DNA from: Bdellovibrio sp. ZAP7
Lineage (GTDB): Bacteria > Bdellovibrionota > Bdellovibrionia > Bdellovibrionales > Bdellovibrionaceae
Assembly (NCBI RefSeq): GCF_006874645.1
Contig: NZ_CP030082.1
Span: 2,604,001-2,668,000 of the forward strand
Reading direction: 5' to 3'
DNA: 64,000 nucleotides
In this document: positions 44,873-52,691 of the stretch, in pieces
Layout: each line of letters opens with the position of its first letter
Position numbering within the stretch: position 1 is the first letter of the stretch
Program-made: the position numbers and the translations under genes
The notes under the pieces: model-generated
Told to the model about the DNA's origin: nothing
The model's input: the letters and a program-made list of their open reading frames with translations, nothing else
Database searches by the model: none

Positions 44873-45316
44873 CTAAAGAAAGTGGCAAGCCATAGGCTCA
44901 CTGCTGCTGCCCGAAAGATCTTTGGGAATTAATGTCCCCGAGAACGCATGGTCATAGTCATACCAATTGATATCTGAATACAAATGCACGTCCAGAACTT
45001 TAACTCCCAGTTCGGCTTGGTCCCAAGCCAGAGAAAGAATACTGGAGCTCGCACGAATGACATGGATATTAAATTCCTCGCCATAACAACCCGCACATTG
45101 CACAACTACTTTGTCGCCCTCCTCAAAGAGTTTTGCCATATCACCAGCATAAGGTTTGGCTGACTCAAAGATCATGTACTTATTCAAACTGTCGTTCTCG
45201 CAGTAAAGACGTACTGGCTGACCTTTAACCGGCTCGCGCAGCACTTCACGGGATGCCCACACGTTCACACCCGACAACATCACCAATAAACTTACAATTA
45301 ATTTTTTCATTTTCAA
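44873..45316 (-). CDS. Small secreted protein of unknown function
   Basis: A 147-residue exported protein (MKMKKLIVSLLVMLSGVNVWA, cleavage about residue 21). The mature part has the pair CAGC, a free Cys near residue 39 (VRLYCEND) and one near the end (MACHFL). It is second in a two-gene unit with the 45335 gene, 18 bp downstream, and ends at a terminator. No family recognised. Confidence 0.7.
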   Translation of the reverse strand: MKMKKLIVSLLVMLSGVNVWASREVLREPVKGQPVRLYCENDSLNKYMIFESAKPYAGDMAKLFEEGDKVVVQCAGCYGEEFNIHVIRASSSILSLAWDQAELGVKVLDVHLYSDINWYDYDHAFSGTLIPKDLSGSSSEPMACHFL

Positions 45317-45334
45317 TTTTCCTAACGTTTTAAT

Positions 45335-45760
45335 TTAGAAGCAGTGGCCGGGATAAAAACTTTGATCACAAATCACGGTTTCGTGGCTGATCAATTTTCC
45401 CTGCGGATCGCGAACGATAAGTTTTGCGGCAAAGATATCTTCTCTGCCAACATTTCCACATTCGTCGGTTTGCGCACGATCTACGATTTGTTTTTTCTTA
45501 CCGACAATTTCAATCGAAACGGCCGTTTTAGGATTTTCGGGTTTCTCAGAGGCATAGTCCGGCAAAGTCTTGCTAGCATATTCGACGGGCATCAGTTTGT
45601 CTTCGCCGTTAACTGCATCATATTGCTTTAAGAAGGCCTGGCCTTTGCTGATCTCGATAATTCCATAAGCATCGGTGCACGAAAAGCCGTAGGCGCCCGC
45701 GTGCGCGAAAGCTCCCGTCATCATCACAGCCATTGCTAAAATCATATTCATTGTTTTCAT
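45335..45760 (-). CDS. Small secreted protein under the palindromic operator
   Basis: A 141-residue exported protein (MKTMNMILAMAVMMTGAFAHA, cleavage about residue 21). The mature domain has four Cys (FSCTD, DECGN, VICDQ, GHCF) that could make two disulfides. ATG 45760 follows CAAAAGGAGATTTCA; the ORF extends 44 codons upstream across the operator without a good site. It is the first gene of a two-gene unit and has the GCGGCA-N4-TGCCGC palindrome 72 bp upstream, so it is a likely target of the nearby regulator. Confidence 0.7.
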   Translation of the reverse strand: MKTMNMILAMAVMMTGAFAHAGAYGFSCTDAYGIIEISKGQAFLKQYDAVNGEDKLMPVEYASKTLPDYASEKPENPKTAVSIEIVGKKKQIVDRAQTDECGNVGREDIFAAKLIVRDPQGKLISHETVICDQSFYPGHCF

Positions 45761-45831
45761 TGAAATCTCCTTTTGATGAACTTGTTTTACAAGGAGATGA
45801 AGAGAAAAAGCCAAAGATGCGAGATCAAATC

Positions 45832-45847
45832 GCGGCAGATTTGCCGC
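45832..45847. promoter_or_regulatory. Palindrome GCGGCA-N4-TGCCGC, site 1
   Basis: GCGGCA-GATT-TGCCGC lies between the terminator at 45861 and the start at 45760, in the promoter region of the secreted-protein unit. It matches sites 2 and 3 near the regulator at 48 kb. Confidence 0.65.
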
Positions 45848-45860
45848 AACGGTAAAAAAT

Positions 45861-45889
45861 AAAAAACCCCGTTTTGTGACGGGGTTTTT
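45861..45889. terminator. Rho-independent terminator
   Basis: An AAAAACCCCGT/ACGGGGTTTTT stem with a TTTGTG loop, downstream of the 45913 gene on the minus strand. Confidence 0.85.
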
Positions 45890-45912
45890 CAAAATTCTAC
45901 GTTTTAAAAGTC

Positions 45913-46377
45913 TTATTGATCCAAAGAGAAATTACAAATGACATCCGTGAACTGGCTCTGTTGATCCGCCGGGAAGCCAGGACCGCGCCATACGCGCATT
46001 TCATTTCCTGGTTGCTTCACGCGAGCGGGATCGCGAAGAGTCGCCACCAAGTCACCATGATAATTGATGCCTTTGTACATAATCCACACCGGATTGTTCA
46101 TCGCTTGATAAGCCGCCAATCCCACCATCGTGTTGTTGGTATCGCCACCTTCAAAGTATTGAACGATTTCAGATTGTTGCAGTTTATAAGAAACTTTCTC
46201 AACACCTTTGTCAGCAATCGTCACACTACCACTGTGGGCTTTGCCAGTCGTTCCTTCGGTCGTGATTTCAACGATCACGATTTTCCCCTGGTAAGTCTCG
46301 CCCACACATGCGGTGTAAGCAAAACCTTGAGAAGTCATCATCACAGCACTTAATAAAATAAATAACTTCAGTTTCAT
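45913..46377 (-). CDS. Small secreted protein of unknown function
   Basis: A 154-residue exported protein (MKLKLFILLSAVMMTSQGFAYT, cleavage about residue 21). The mature part contains YTACVGETYQGKIVI and VICNFS as its only Cys residues, perhaps a disulfide, with a beta-rich middle. ATG 46377 follows TTAAGGATACG, ten bp after the stop of the HEY-motif gene, so it is the third gene of the regulator operon and is followed by a terminator. Function unknown. Confidence 0.7.
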   Translation of the reverse strand: MKLKLFILLSAVMMTSQGFAYTACVGETYQGKIVIVEITTEGTTGKAHSGSVTIADKGVEKVSYKLQQSEIVQYFEGGDTNNTMVGLAAYQAMNNPVWIMYKGINYHGDLVATLRDPARVKQPGNEMRVWRGPGFPADQQSQFTDVICNFSLDQ

Positions 46378-46387
46378 ATTCGTATCC

Positions 46388-47251
46388 TTAAGGTCTTAAC
46401 CAAAAAATAATTTCTACGCCGCCCACAAGCAATTTGCCCGAAGAAGCACATGCACCGGTCTGCGGGCCCAAACAGCGGCCCCACTCTGGTTCATATGTCA
46501 GCTGTCCCAAATTGTTGCCCGCTTGATCCGTAACCGCTATTTGAAAGCGATGAAAAGTTCCACGGGATCCAGACGATGGCGGAGCCGTCAAAGAGCTTTT
46601 AGCAATGATCACCTTACGGTAGTCATCCCCACAGTCGCCTTTTGTTTCGACCATCACCATCTCTTCTGTTTTTGCTAAATTGAACGAGGTCCCCGCAAGT
46701 GTGCAGGCACCACTGTTGTATACCAGGTTCAACATCAGGTAATTAACGGGGTTTAGCGGATTCCACCATTTGGAAGGGTCATAGTTTTTCACTGGCAACA
46801 AAGCCACAATCGGAGCCGACACCTTATATTGAGTATCGTCGATACCCATAATCCACAGATATTCATGCAACACAAACGTGTAACGATGAAGGGTTTCTGT
46901 TTCGACGCGGTTTTCACGCCACATGCGACGATTGATCAAAATCAACTTTTGCTCGGGCTTATTGATACCTTCCACTTCACGTCCGTCTTCATAATAAAGA
47001 ACGTCTTCACTGCGAACAGTGGTGGTTTCAATCGCACCGATCAGGGTTTCAATTTTAAAACCCTTCAGTTCTGTGCTGGGCAAAGTTTTAAGATGCTGGA
47101 CCAGATCTTTTGCGGTCATGATAAATTCTGCCGCATAAGAATCGCCAGCATTACCGTGATCCCACCCTTCTCTCATCGGTCCAGCCTCTGCGGTCGCGAA
47201 CGAGAAAAGAAGAAGCACAGTCATGAATTGCGAGGTGATTCGCTTCTTCAT
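46388..47251 (-). CDS. Secreted protein with an LHEYL motif, coupled to the regulator
   Basis: A 287-residue exported protein (signal cleavage after TAEAG, about residue 23). The central helix FVLHEYLWIMGIDDTQYKVS resembles a degenerate zincin (HExxH) motif, where the second His is replaced; similar HEYL..G.(D/E)...Y segments occur in other secreted predator proteins as I remember them. Paired Cys residues are in GACTLAG, KGDCGDD, GRCLG and GACASS. Its start overlaps the regulator's stop (TAATG), a strong coupling. Function unknown; metallopeptidase activity is doubtful. Confidence 0.7.
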   Translation of the reverse strand: MKKRITSQFMTVLLLFSFATAEAGPMREGWDHGNAGDSYAAEFIMTAKDLVQHLKTLPSTELKGFKIETLIGAIETTTVRSEDVLYYEDGREVEGINKPEQKLILINRRMWRENRVETETLHRYTFVLHEYLWIMGIDDTQYKVSAPIVALLPVKNYDPSKWWNPLNPVNYLMLNLVYNSGACTLAGTSFNLAKTEEMVMVETKGDCGDDYRKVIIAKSSLTAPPSSGSRGTFHRFQIAVTDQAGNNLGQLTYEPEWGRCLGPQTGACASSGKLLVGGVEIIFWLRP

Positions 47252-48018
47252 TATTGGTTCTCCTGACTTAGAGGAAATAATTGAACGTTCAATCTGTAAA
47301 CGGAATCGCGGGGACCGACTTCCAGAAAGGCCGACAGCCTGCGCCGGAAATCCTCGATCAAGCTTTTCGCTTCACCGAGTTTTTTCTTATTAATAGCCAT
47401 AGTGATACCGGTGATATCACGTTGCTCGACTGAGTGCGCTTCTAACGAGTCAATCGCTCTTTGGATAAATTGACGATGGCCTTCACGGATTTTGGCACTG
47501 GGAATATTTCTTGGCGTCGACATGTTGTTGCCCGTCAGTTTCCACTGAGTGGTTTCTTTAGAAACCAGACCCAACTTTTGCAACCGCACCAGGCATTCTA
47601 ATGCGACTCCCAAAGGAATATTCAAACGCTTGGCAATCGACGTCGTATCTGTTTTCGCTTTCGGAAGCTCTAAAACCGCAAGAATAGCAAAATGCTCCCA
47701 CGAGCTGATCATTTCAGCCGAATCTAAATCGATATCAGAATAAGCTTGAGGAGTTTCTTCGGCACCCAGAACACCCATTAAAAGTTTTTGCACTTGCAAG
47801 GGTTCATGGATCTCCAGACGGTCGATAATCTTCATCGCCATCTTGGTGGTCATGGGACGTTTGCCGCGCAAAAGAGCTGACAACGTGGAAGAATCCAAAT
47901 CCAAAGACTTGGCAAAGGCGCGAAGCGAGTAAGATGGATTCTTACGACTGCGTTCAGCGAACACGGTCTGCAAATGATTGATGAGCATGGGGATGCTTTT
48001 AGTAGCGATTTGATTCAT
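47251..48018 (-). CDS. TIGR02147/DUF4423-type transcriptional regulator
   Basis: A 255-residue regulator. Residues 20-75 are a HTH (SYSLRAFAKSLDLDSSTLSALLRGKRPM), then a middle winged-helix-like part (TTSIAKRLNIPLGVALECLVRLQKLGLV) and the C-terminal DUF4423 end with FLEVGPRDSVYRLNVQLFPLS. This matches the TIGR02147 family, abundant in Bdellovibrio-type and Fibrobacter genomes. ATG 48018 is chosen because the longer ATG at 48060 would put the palindromic operator inside the gene. The product likely binds GCGGCA-N4-TGCCGC sites. Coupled to the secreted gene by TAATG. Confidence 0.8.
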   Translation of the reverse strand: MNQIATKSIPMLINHLQTVFAERSRKNPSYSLRAFAKSLDLDSSTLSALLRGKRPMTTKMAMKIIDRLEIHEPLQVQKLLMGVLGAEETPQAYSDIDLDSAEMISSWEHFAILAVLELPKAKTDTTSIAKRLNIPLGVALECLVRLQKLGLVSKETTQWKLTGNNMSTPRNIPSAKIREGHRQFIQRAIDSLEAHSVEQRDITGITMAINKKKLGEAKSLIEDFRRRLSAFLEVGPRDSVYRLNVQLFPLSQENQ

Positions 48019-48031
48019 TTTCCACTTATTT

Positions 48032-48058
48032 TGCCGCAAGATGCGGCATTTCTGCCGC
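48032..48058. promoter_or_regulatory. Palindrome GCGGCA-N4-TGCCGC with extra half-site, site 2
   Basis: TGCCGCA at 48032-48038, then GCGGCA-TTTC-TGCCGC at 48043-48058. It lies 14-40 bp upstream of the regulator start, at the expected promoter. Three half-sites in the same spacing recur in site 3. Confidence 0.7.
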
Positions 48059-48211
48059 ACATGTATTTTTTAGCCAGTAGGACTAACATGCCCCCACAGG
48101 AAAGGGGCACATATCGTTTCCGCTCGGAAATCACCTTCACAAGCTGAAACGATATGCACGTTTCCATACAGAATATGTATCAACAGATTTTGGTGGATGA
48201 CTAACTTTGGA

Positions 48212-48237
48212 GCCGCAAAGTGCGGCAAAACTGCCGC
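48212..48237. promoter_or_regulatory. Palindrome GCGGCA-N4-TGCCGC with extra half-site, site 3
   Basis: AGCCGCA (48211-48217) then GCGGCA-AAAC-TGCCGC (48222-48237). It has the same three half-site layout as site 2, 179 bp upstream of it, in the spacer after the 48279 gene. The distance would allow DNA looping between the two. Confidence 0.65.
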
Positions 48238-48278
48238 AAGGACAAGGCAGGAATGGCGCCCGATCGACGCCACAAGAA

Positions 48279-48674
48279 TTAAGGAACTAAGTCACAGCCA
48301 CCGTAAACAATAACTTGGTCTTTGGCTGTTTTCAAAAGGCCTGCGTTTTCATAGGTGCGGCCGGTGTTTTCATCGCGGCCTGGTTTTCCAAACGCCACTT
48401 CCAGGATCACGTCGTCTTCAGCGATATCGGAAACCTTCATCGACAGGGCACCGTCTTTAATAAAGGATTCAGTGACGTATCCCATCACTCCCGGAGTTGT
48501 ATAGTGCTCGTAAGTCACCATGTCGCCTACTTGGCCTATTTTTTCACCTTTAGCTAAAACCACCATACGAATTGTGGGATCAGTAAAAAGACAAATCAAA
48601 GTAGGCTTGCCAGCCTGGGCTGACAGACAAAACAAGGAGATCATCAAAGATGCTGCAACAGAAGTCAGTTTCAC
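48279..48674 (-). CDS. Small secreted protein of unknown function
   Basis: A 131-residue exported protein (MKLTSVAASLMISLFCLSAQA, cleavage about residue 21). The mature region is beta-rich, with one Cys near the start (LICLFTD) and one at the end (YGGCDLVP), suggesting one disulfide. The layout, a small exported protein ending in C-rich residues, is like the 45335 and 44873 genes, but sequence similarity is low. It follows the nuclease-like gene by 9 bp, so the two may be co-transcribed. Function unknown. Confidence 0.7.
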   Translation of the reverse strand: MKLTSVAASLMISLFCLSAQAGKPTLICLFTDPTIRMVVLAKGEKIGQVGDMVTYEHYTTPGVMGYVTESFIKDGALSMKVSDIAEDDVILEVAFGKPGRDENTGRTYENAGLLKTAKDQVIVYGGCDLVP

Positions 48675-48683
48675 TGTGAACGC

Positions 48684-49757
48684 CTATCTATATAAAGAGA
48701 AGTATTTAAAGAACACGCCTTGCTGAGTAGCCATCTGATTCTTTAAAGTTTTAAGAGCCGCGATATAGTCTTTTAGATCGCGCTCGTCATTTTCATCGAC
48801 CAGAATCTGCGTCGCTTGAGTCAAAAGCATCATCACGCTTTCACGGCGTTGATACATTTGCTCGGCCGTCAAAGTGCTGCCACCCTGTTCAAGATTGAAC
48901 TGCACGCGCAAGCCATAGTGATCTGACAGTGGATCACGCAAAGGACCGCGCATATTGATTTCACCCGCTGTCGCCTTGATACGAGTGTCTGCCCCGCCTG
49001 TATTGGATACAAATATATAGTCTAAGATATGATCACCGGGAAGCCAGCTGTATGGGTTGTTTGCGCAGTAAGTGCAGTATCCTTTTGGGTAAGCTCCGCC
49101 CAACGTTTCTTGATAAGAATCGTGCAACCCCATCACCGCCATCATCAGCTGTCTTTCAAAGGAATTTTCATCCGCATTGAAATCGCCTGACATCAGCATC
49201 TTTAAATTCGGGTTCTGTAAACGCCAGTTTAAGATATCCAGAATTTGCGTGATGCGGATTGCAGAACTTGTGGGATGCAAGTGAGCATTGACGAAGTAAA
49301 AGTCCTCACCCATTTCAGGCAAGCGAGCTTGCACCACGTGAAAGGCCTTTTTAACGCCGAAGGTTTCGCGCACTTCATCCAGGAGGCCCCCCAGATTGTT
49401 GATGTTAAACTGATAAGTCCATGTGCCTTTGATCTCGCCGTCGAACATCGACATCACACCGATTTTATTGTCACGATTTGGCGAACTGATGGCGTAGTTA
49501 TATTTTAGGGCGTTTTCAATTTGATCAATATTGGAATCATTCCAGACTTCTTGAAGCTGAATCACTCCACAACGAGGTGCCGCTTGCAGCAAAGAGCCGA
49601 TCCAATCCATGCGCTCAGTGGTGTTAGGAGCATAAAGTGGTCCATAGGCATTGAAGTTCTGCATACAGAAATGCGGAGCCGTTGCCGACATCGCCATTTC
49701 TGCGCGTGCCACTGACAATCCCGCCAATACCAAGATCAATCCCAGAACGGTTCTCAT
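48684..49757 (-). CDS. Secreted endonuclease/exonuclease/phosphatase-fold enzyme
   Basis: A 357-residue exported protein (MRTVLGLILVLAGLSVARA). The EEP superfamily motifs are in order: QNFNAYGP, IQLQEVWND (metal Glu), VNAHLHPTS (catalytic His), SGDFNADENS (Asp/Asn), DYIFVS and the final SDHYGL. This fold covers DNase I, sphingomyelinase C and inositol phosphatases; secreted ones are often nucleases or sphingomyelinases. Two Cys in GYCTYCAN may form a disulfide. In a predator it could degrade prey nucleic acids or lipids. ATG 49757 follows GGAGGGGGCG. Confidence 0.8.
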   Translation of the reverse strand: MRTVLGLILVLAGLSVARAEMAMSATAPHFCMQNFNAYGPLYAPNTTERMDWIGSLLQAAPRCGVIQLQEVWNDSNIDQIENALKYNYAISSPNRDNKIGVMSMFDGEIKGTWTYQFNINNLGGLLDEVRETFGVKKAFHVVQARLPEMGEDFYFVNAHLHPTSSAIRITQILDILNWRLQNPNLKMLMSGDFNADENSFERQLMMAVMGLHDSYQETLGGAYPKGYCTYCANNPYSWLPGDHILDYIFVSNTGGADTRIKATAGEINMRGPLRDPLSDHYGLRVQFNLEQGGSTLTAEQMYQRRESVMMLLTQATQILVDENDERDLKDYIAALKTLKNQMATQQGVFFKYFSLYR

Positions 49758-50221
49758 GAACGCCCCCTCCGCCTTCTGATATTCCAATTTGAAATCCATT
49801 TGGAAGGATCAAAGCGTATGCGCATCTCCTATATGGAATCGATAGAAAACGCACTGAGTTATCCTCAACTCAAACCAGATTGCTTTTACGTAACAAAGAT
49901 CACTCTATGATAACGAATGTGACGAGATCTGACCTCAGAACGTCTCTTCGACAGCTCGTCCCTAAAAATAGAAAAGTGATCCCCTAAGTATTTTTTACCC
50001 GGCATCAAAAAGTTCACGATGGCCACAATTCTTGAGTATTCAAGCACTTCCCATCCGTTGTTAACGGCAACCACCACCTTATGTTTACAAGTGGGAATCG
50101 CAAACCGCTCCCGTGGCACTCGAGTTGCTTTGTAAAACACTGAAAGCAATTTCAAAACAAAAAAGAATAAAGAGGTCCGGCAATAAAACCGGAAATCAAA
50201 GAGCAATAAAAGGGAGATAAC
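49758..50221. other. Intergenic region upstream of accessory locus
   Basis: 464 bp with divergent promoters for the nuclease-like gene and the coiled-coil locus. A minus-strand ORF of 106 codons (49886-50206) exists but has no ribosome site or signal and is doubtful. A TTGCTTT...AAAGCAA inverted repeat (50125-50149) and a CCGG...CCGG hairpin (50169-50185) precede the 50222 gene; either could be regulatory. Nothing else is seen. Confidence 0.5.
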
Positions 50222-50722
50222 ATGAAAAAGGTAATCGCAGGTCTTTTGGCAACGACAATGATCACAGGTATGGCAGCAAAATCTTTTGCAGCAGACTCTT
50301 CAGCTCCATCATCAGCTTCTGCTGAGTTGAGCAAACAAGAGTTGATCTTGAAAATCCGCCAAGCTCAAGCACAACTTGAGCAAATCAATAAAGAGATGGA
50401 ACAAGCAACTGACAACGGTCAACAAAATGCGACTGTAAACTCGGTAATGCGCCTTCTTGAAACTTTGGTTACTGGTTTGGGCGGTAAAGACATCGCTTTC
50501 GCAGCCGTTGAAAAAAACAAAGGCAAATTGAGCCGTGGTATTTCTCAAGTAATCGTAGGTGGCGCAACTCTAGTGGCTCACCAAGCGTACTTGAAAGAAT
50601 TGGCTGAAAGACGTCAAACGACTTCTGAAGCTGAACTTACTAAGCAACGTGATGAAGTTAAAAAGACAATCTCTAGCTTGCAAAGCCAACTTGCAAACTT
50701 GATCGCTGAAGCGAACAAATAG
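50222..50722 (+). CDS. Small secreted coiled-coil protein, first of accessory locus
   Basis: A 166-residue protein with a signal peptide (MKKVIAGLLATTMITGMAAKSFAA, cleavage about residue 24). Residues 37-66 form a coiled coil (LILKIRQAQAQLEQINKEME), residues 100-122 a hydrophobic stretch (GISQVIVGGATLVAHQAYL) and residues 125-160 a second coiled coil (RDEVKKTISSLQSQLANLI). It resembles, in miniature, the 312-residue proteins downstream. Possibly a membrane-anchored periplasmic fibre or adaptor. The start follows AAAGGGAGATAAC. A 10-bp hairpin follows the stop. Confidence 0.7.
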   Translation: MKKVIAGLLATTMITGMAAKSFAADSSAPSSASAELSKQELILKIRQAQAQLEQINKEMEQATDNGQQNATVNSVMRLLETLVTGLGGKDIAFAAVEKNKGKLSRGISQVIVGGATLVAHQAYLKELAERRQTTSEAELTKQRDEVKKTISSLQSQLANLIAEANK

Positions 50723-50733
50723 TTTTAAGAACA

Positions 50734-50760
50734 CAACGGGGTGGAACTTTCACCCCGTTG
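50734..50760 (+). terminator. Strong hairpin between the first and second gene
   Basis: A perfect 10-bp stem CAACGGGGTG/CACCCCGTTG with a GAACTTT loop. The T run after it is weak (GATTGTT), so it may attenuate rather than stop transcription into the downstream paralogues. It overlaps the 5' extension of the 50795 gene, supporting that gene's later start. Confidence 0.65.
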
Positions 50761-50794
50761 GATTGTTAAAATTATTAATAAAGTGGGATTTTTT

Positions 50795-51733
50795 ATGAAA
50801 GCATTTTTCAAACCTGTACTAAAAGCAGTTCTGGCAAGCACACTGGTTATTAGTTCTTTAACTGTACCGGCTCACGCTGACGAATTAAAAGACTTGCCAT
50901 CAGAACACCTGGCGTTTCGCCTTAACAACAACATCCAAGCCATCACAGAAATTCAATACAGAACAGAGTTGGTAAATCGCCACATACTGGCTCTGCAATC
51001 CAAATCCACAATCTACTCTCCTGAATCTATTTATCTAATTACCGGTTTCATCGCCGGATTGACAGGACTTACGATGGGAGTGTTGAGCTATGGAATCGAA
51101 ACGGAATCATATAAGTATTTCCATATGCAAAAAACAAAAAACGACTTCTACGCTTTGCTTTCTGAATTAAAAGCAAAACTTAAGCAGTGCGCAGGCAGCT
51201 GTCACGCCGAAGATGTCAACCGCGAGCTGTTGATTATAAATGAAAAAATGAAATGGACGGCGATGACCATGCTTGATCACCCCATTTCCTTTCAAAGTGA
51301 TCTTCGTGAGGAAATGCTAAAAAAAGTAGGTTCCTACGTTGAAGCGGCAAAATCTGCCAAACTAAATGTAATTAACGAAAAGATCTGGAAAGCATACGTC
51401 TCTAACACTGAAAAAGCTATAAAAGCAGAACTACGCTCCGGCCAAGCCGCAGCGACGATCGCTAAACTGGAAGAAAAAGTAGCCAGAAAAAAGTTTTCAA
51501 AATTTAGTTTGATCACTGGCATTGGCCTGGCAGGAACAGCTGCAGCAGCCTATACATGGAACAATATCACAATGACTGAAGATGAAATGGAATGGATTCG
51601 TATTCAATTTCCTCAGCCAGATGTCGACTCCAATTTGACGAGCTCATTGGAATACAACCTCTCATTAGCTGAGAGATTGGAAAAATTAGATACTGAAAAC
51701 ATCGAAATCAACGCACTTTTGATGGCGAAATAG
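50795..51733 (+). CDS. Secreted/membrane coiled-coil paralogue A (312 aa)
   Basis: A 312-residue protein with a signal peptide (FKPVLKAVLASTLVISSLTVPAHA). A first hydrophobic segment (YLITGFIAGLTGLTMGVLS) lies near residue 88, then a helical region with LKQCAGSCHAED, a long coiled coil (AATIAKLEEKVARKKFSKF), a second hydrophobic segment (LITGIGLAGTAAAAYTW) and a C-terminal ERLEKLDTENIEINALLMAK. It shares this plan, and the conserved last 20 residues, with paralogues B and C. ATG 50795 gives a clean signal; upstream extension overlaps the hairpin. Function unknown. Confidence 0.7.
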   Translation: MKAFFKPVLKAVLASTLVISSLTVPAHADELKDLPSEHLAFRLNNNIQAITEIQYRTELVNRHILALQSKSTIYSPESIYLITGFIAGLTGLTMGVLSYGIETESYKYFHMQKTKNDFYALLSELKAKLKQCAGSCHAEDVNRELLIINEKMKWTAMTMLDHPISFQSDLREEMLKKVGSYVEAAKSAKLNVINEKIWKAYVSNTEKAIKAELRSGQAAATIAKLEEKVARKKFSKFSLITGIGLAGTAAAAYTWNNITMTEDEMEWIRIQFPQPDVDSNLTSSLEYNLSLAERLEKLDTENIEINALLMAK

Positions 51734-51742
51734 AGGCAAGCA

Positions 51743-52681
51743 ATGAAAGCACTTTTCAAACCCGTCCTAAAAGCAGTTTTGGCCAGCACCCTGGCAATCA
51801 CCTCCATGACGGTTCCCGCACTTGCTGCCGATTTGAAAGACATGACGGCCAACGAACTGTCAGAGCGATTGAATGGCAATCTGCAAAGAATGACAGAACT
51901 TAAGTATCGCGCCGATTTGGTCAGCCGCGCAGTTCACGCGGAGGACAACAATTCGGAAATATATACGAAAGACACCGTCTATTGGATCACCGCACTCAGT
52001 TCCTTTTTAACGATTTCGGTGACAGGCGCAGTTTACCACGAGTGGGACACAGACCCCCATCAACTGACTCGCATGAATGAGAACAAAAGAGAAATTTTTG
52101 CCAAGCTTTCTGAGCTAAAACATAAACTGAAACAATGCGCCGGCCGCTGCCATGAAAATGATATTCGCCAAGAAATGAGCTGGCTGAATCAACGAATGAA
52201 AATGACGGTTTTAGCTCTAAAAAATGAACCTGTTACATTAAGTGGCGATCTTCGCGGCGAAATGCTGGTTCAAACTGATAGATACCTAAAGATTCTTAAA
52301 AAAGCCAAATTTTCGACAATGGATGAGAAAATGTGGAAGGCTTACCTGGAAATCACTGAGAAATCTTTAAAAACAGAACTAAGTGTGGGCAAAACCGCAG
52401 CGGTTATCGCTAAGTTAGAGGAAAAAGCGGCACGTGCGCGTTTCAAAAAATTCGGGGCGCTGGCAGGAATAACAGCAGCGGGTGCTGGCACTGCGGCTTA
52501 TTTCTGGATGAAGTCTTCTATGACTGAAGAAGAATTGAACTGGATTGACAGTACATTTTCAGCTCCCAATCTCCAGGAAAAATATGACAGCAAGATTGAG
52601 TTCATTCTAAATGCAACAACAGAAGTCGAGCGTTTAGACATCGAAAACATCGAAATCAACGCTCTTTTAACGACAAGATAA
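51743..52681 (+). CDS. Secreted/membrane coiled-coil paralogue B (312 aa)
   Basis: A 312-residue tandem duplicate of paralogue A, of identical length. The signal (FKPVLKAVLASTLAITSMTVPALAA) is nearly identical; the LKQCAGRCHEND motif, IAKLEEKAARARFKKF coiled coil, hydrophobic GITAAGAGTAAYFWM segment and the ending ERLDIENIEINALLTTR match. The middle differs more. The start follows AGAGGCAAGC, nine bp after the paralogue A stop, so the genes form one operon. Tandem copies of this sort are often involved in cell-surface variation or multimeric fibres; the role is unknown. Confidence 0.7.
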   Translation: MKALFKPVLKAVLASTLAITSMTVPALAADLKDMTANELSERLNGNLQRMTELKYRADLVSRAVHAEDNNSEIYTKDTVYWITALSSFLTISVTGAVYHEWDTDPHQLTRMNENKREIFAKLSELKHKLKQCAGRCHENDIRQEMSWLNQRMKMTVLALKNEPVTLSGDLRGEMLVQTDRYLKILKKAKFSTMDEKMWKAYLEITEKSLKTELSVGKTAAVIAKLEEKAARARFKKFGALAGITAAGAGTAAYFWMKSSMTEEELNWIDSTFSAPNLQEKYDSKIEFILNATTEVERLDIENIEINALLTTR

Positions 52682-52691
52682 AGGCGGAGTT

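Noticed and set aside
48019..48060. Upstream start (48060) for the TIGR02147 regulator
   Set aside because: It would place the palindromic operator inside the coding sequence and add residues not found in the family.
49886..50206. 106-codon ORF on the minus strand in the gap before 50222
   Set aside because: No ribosome site, no signal peptide, and it crosses likely promoter DNA for the 50222 gene; low-complexity start. Left as intergenic.
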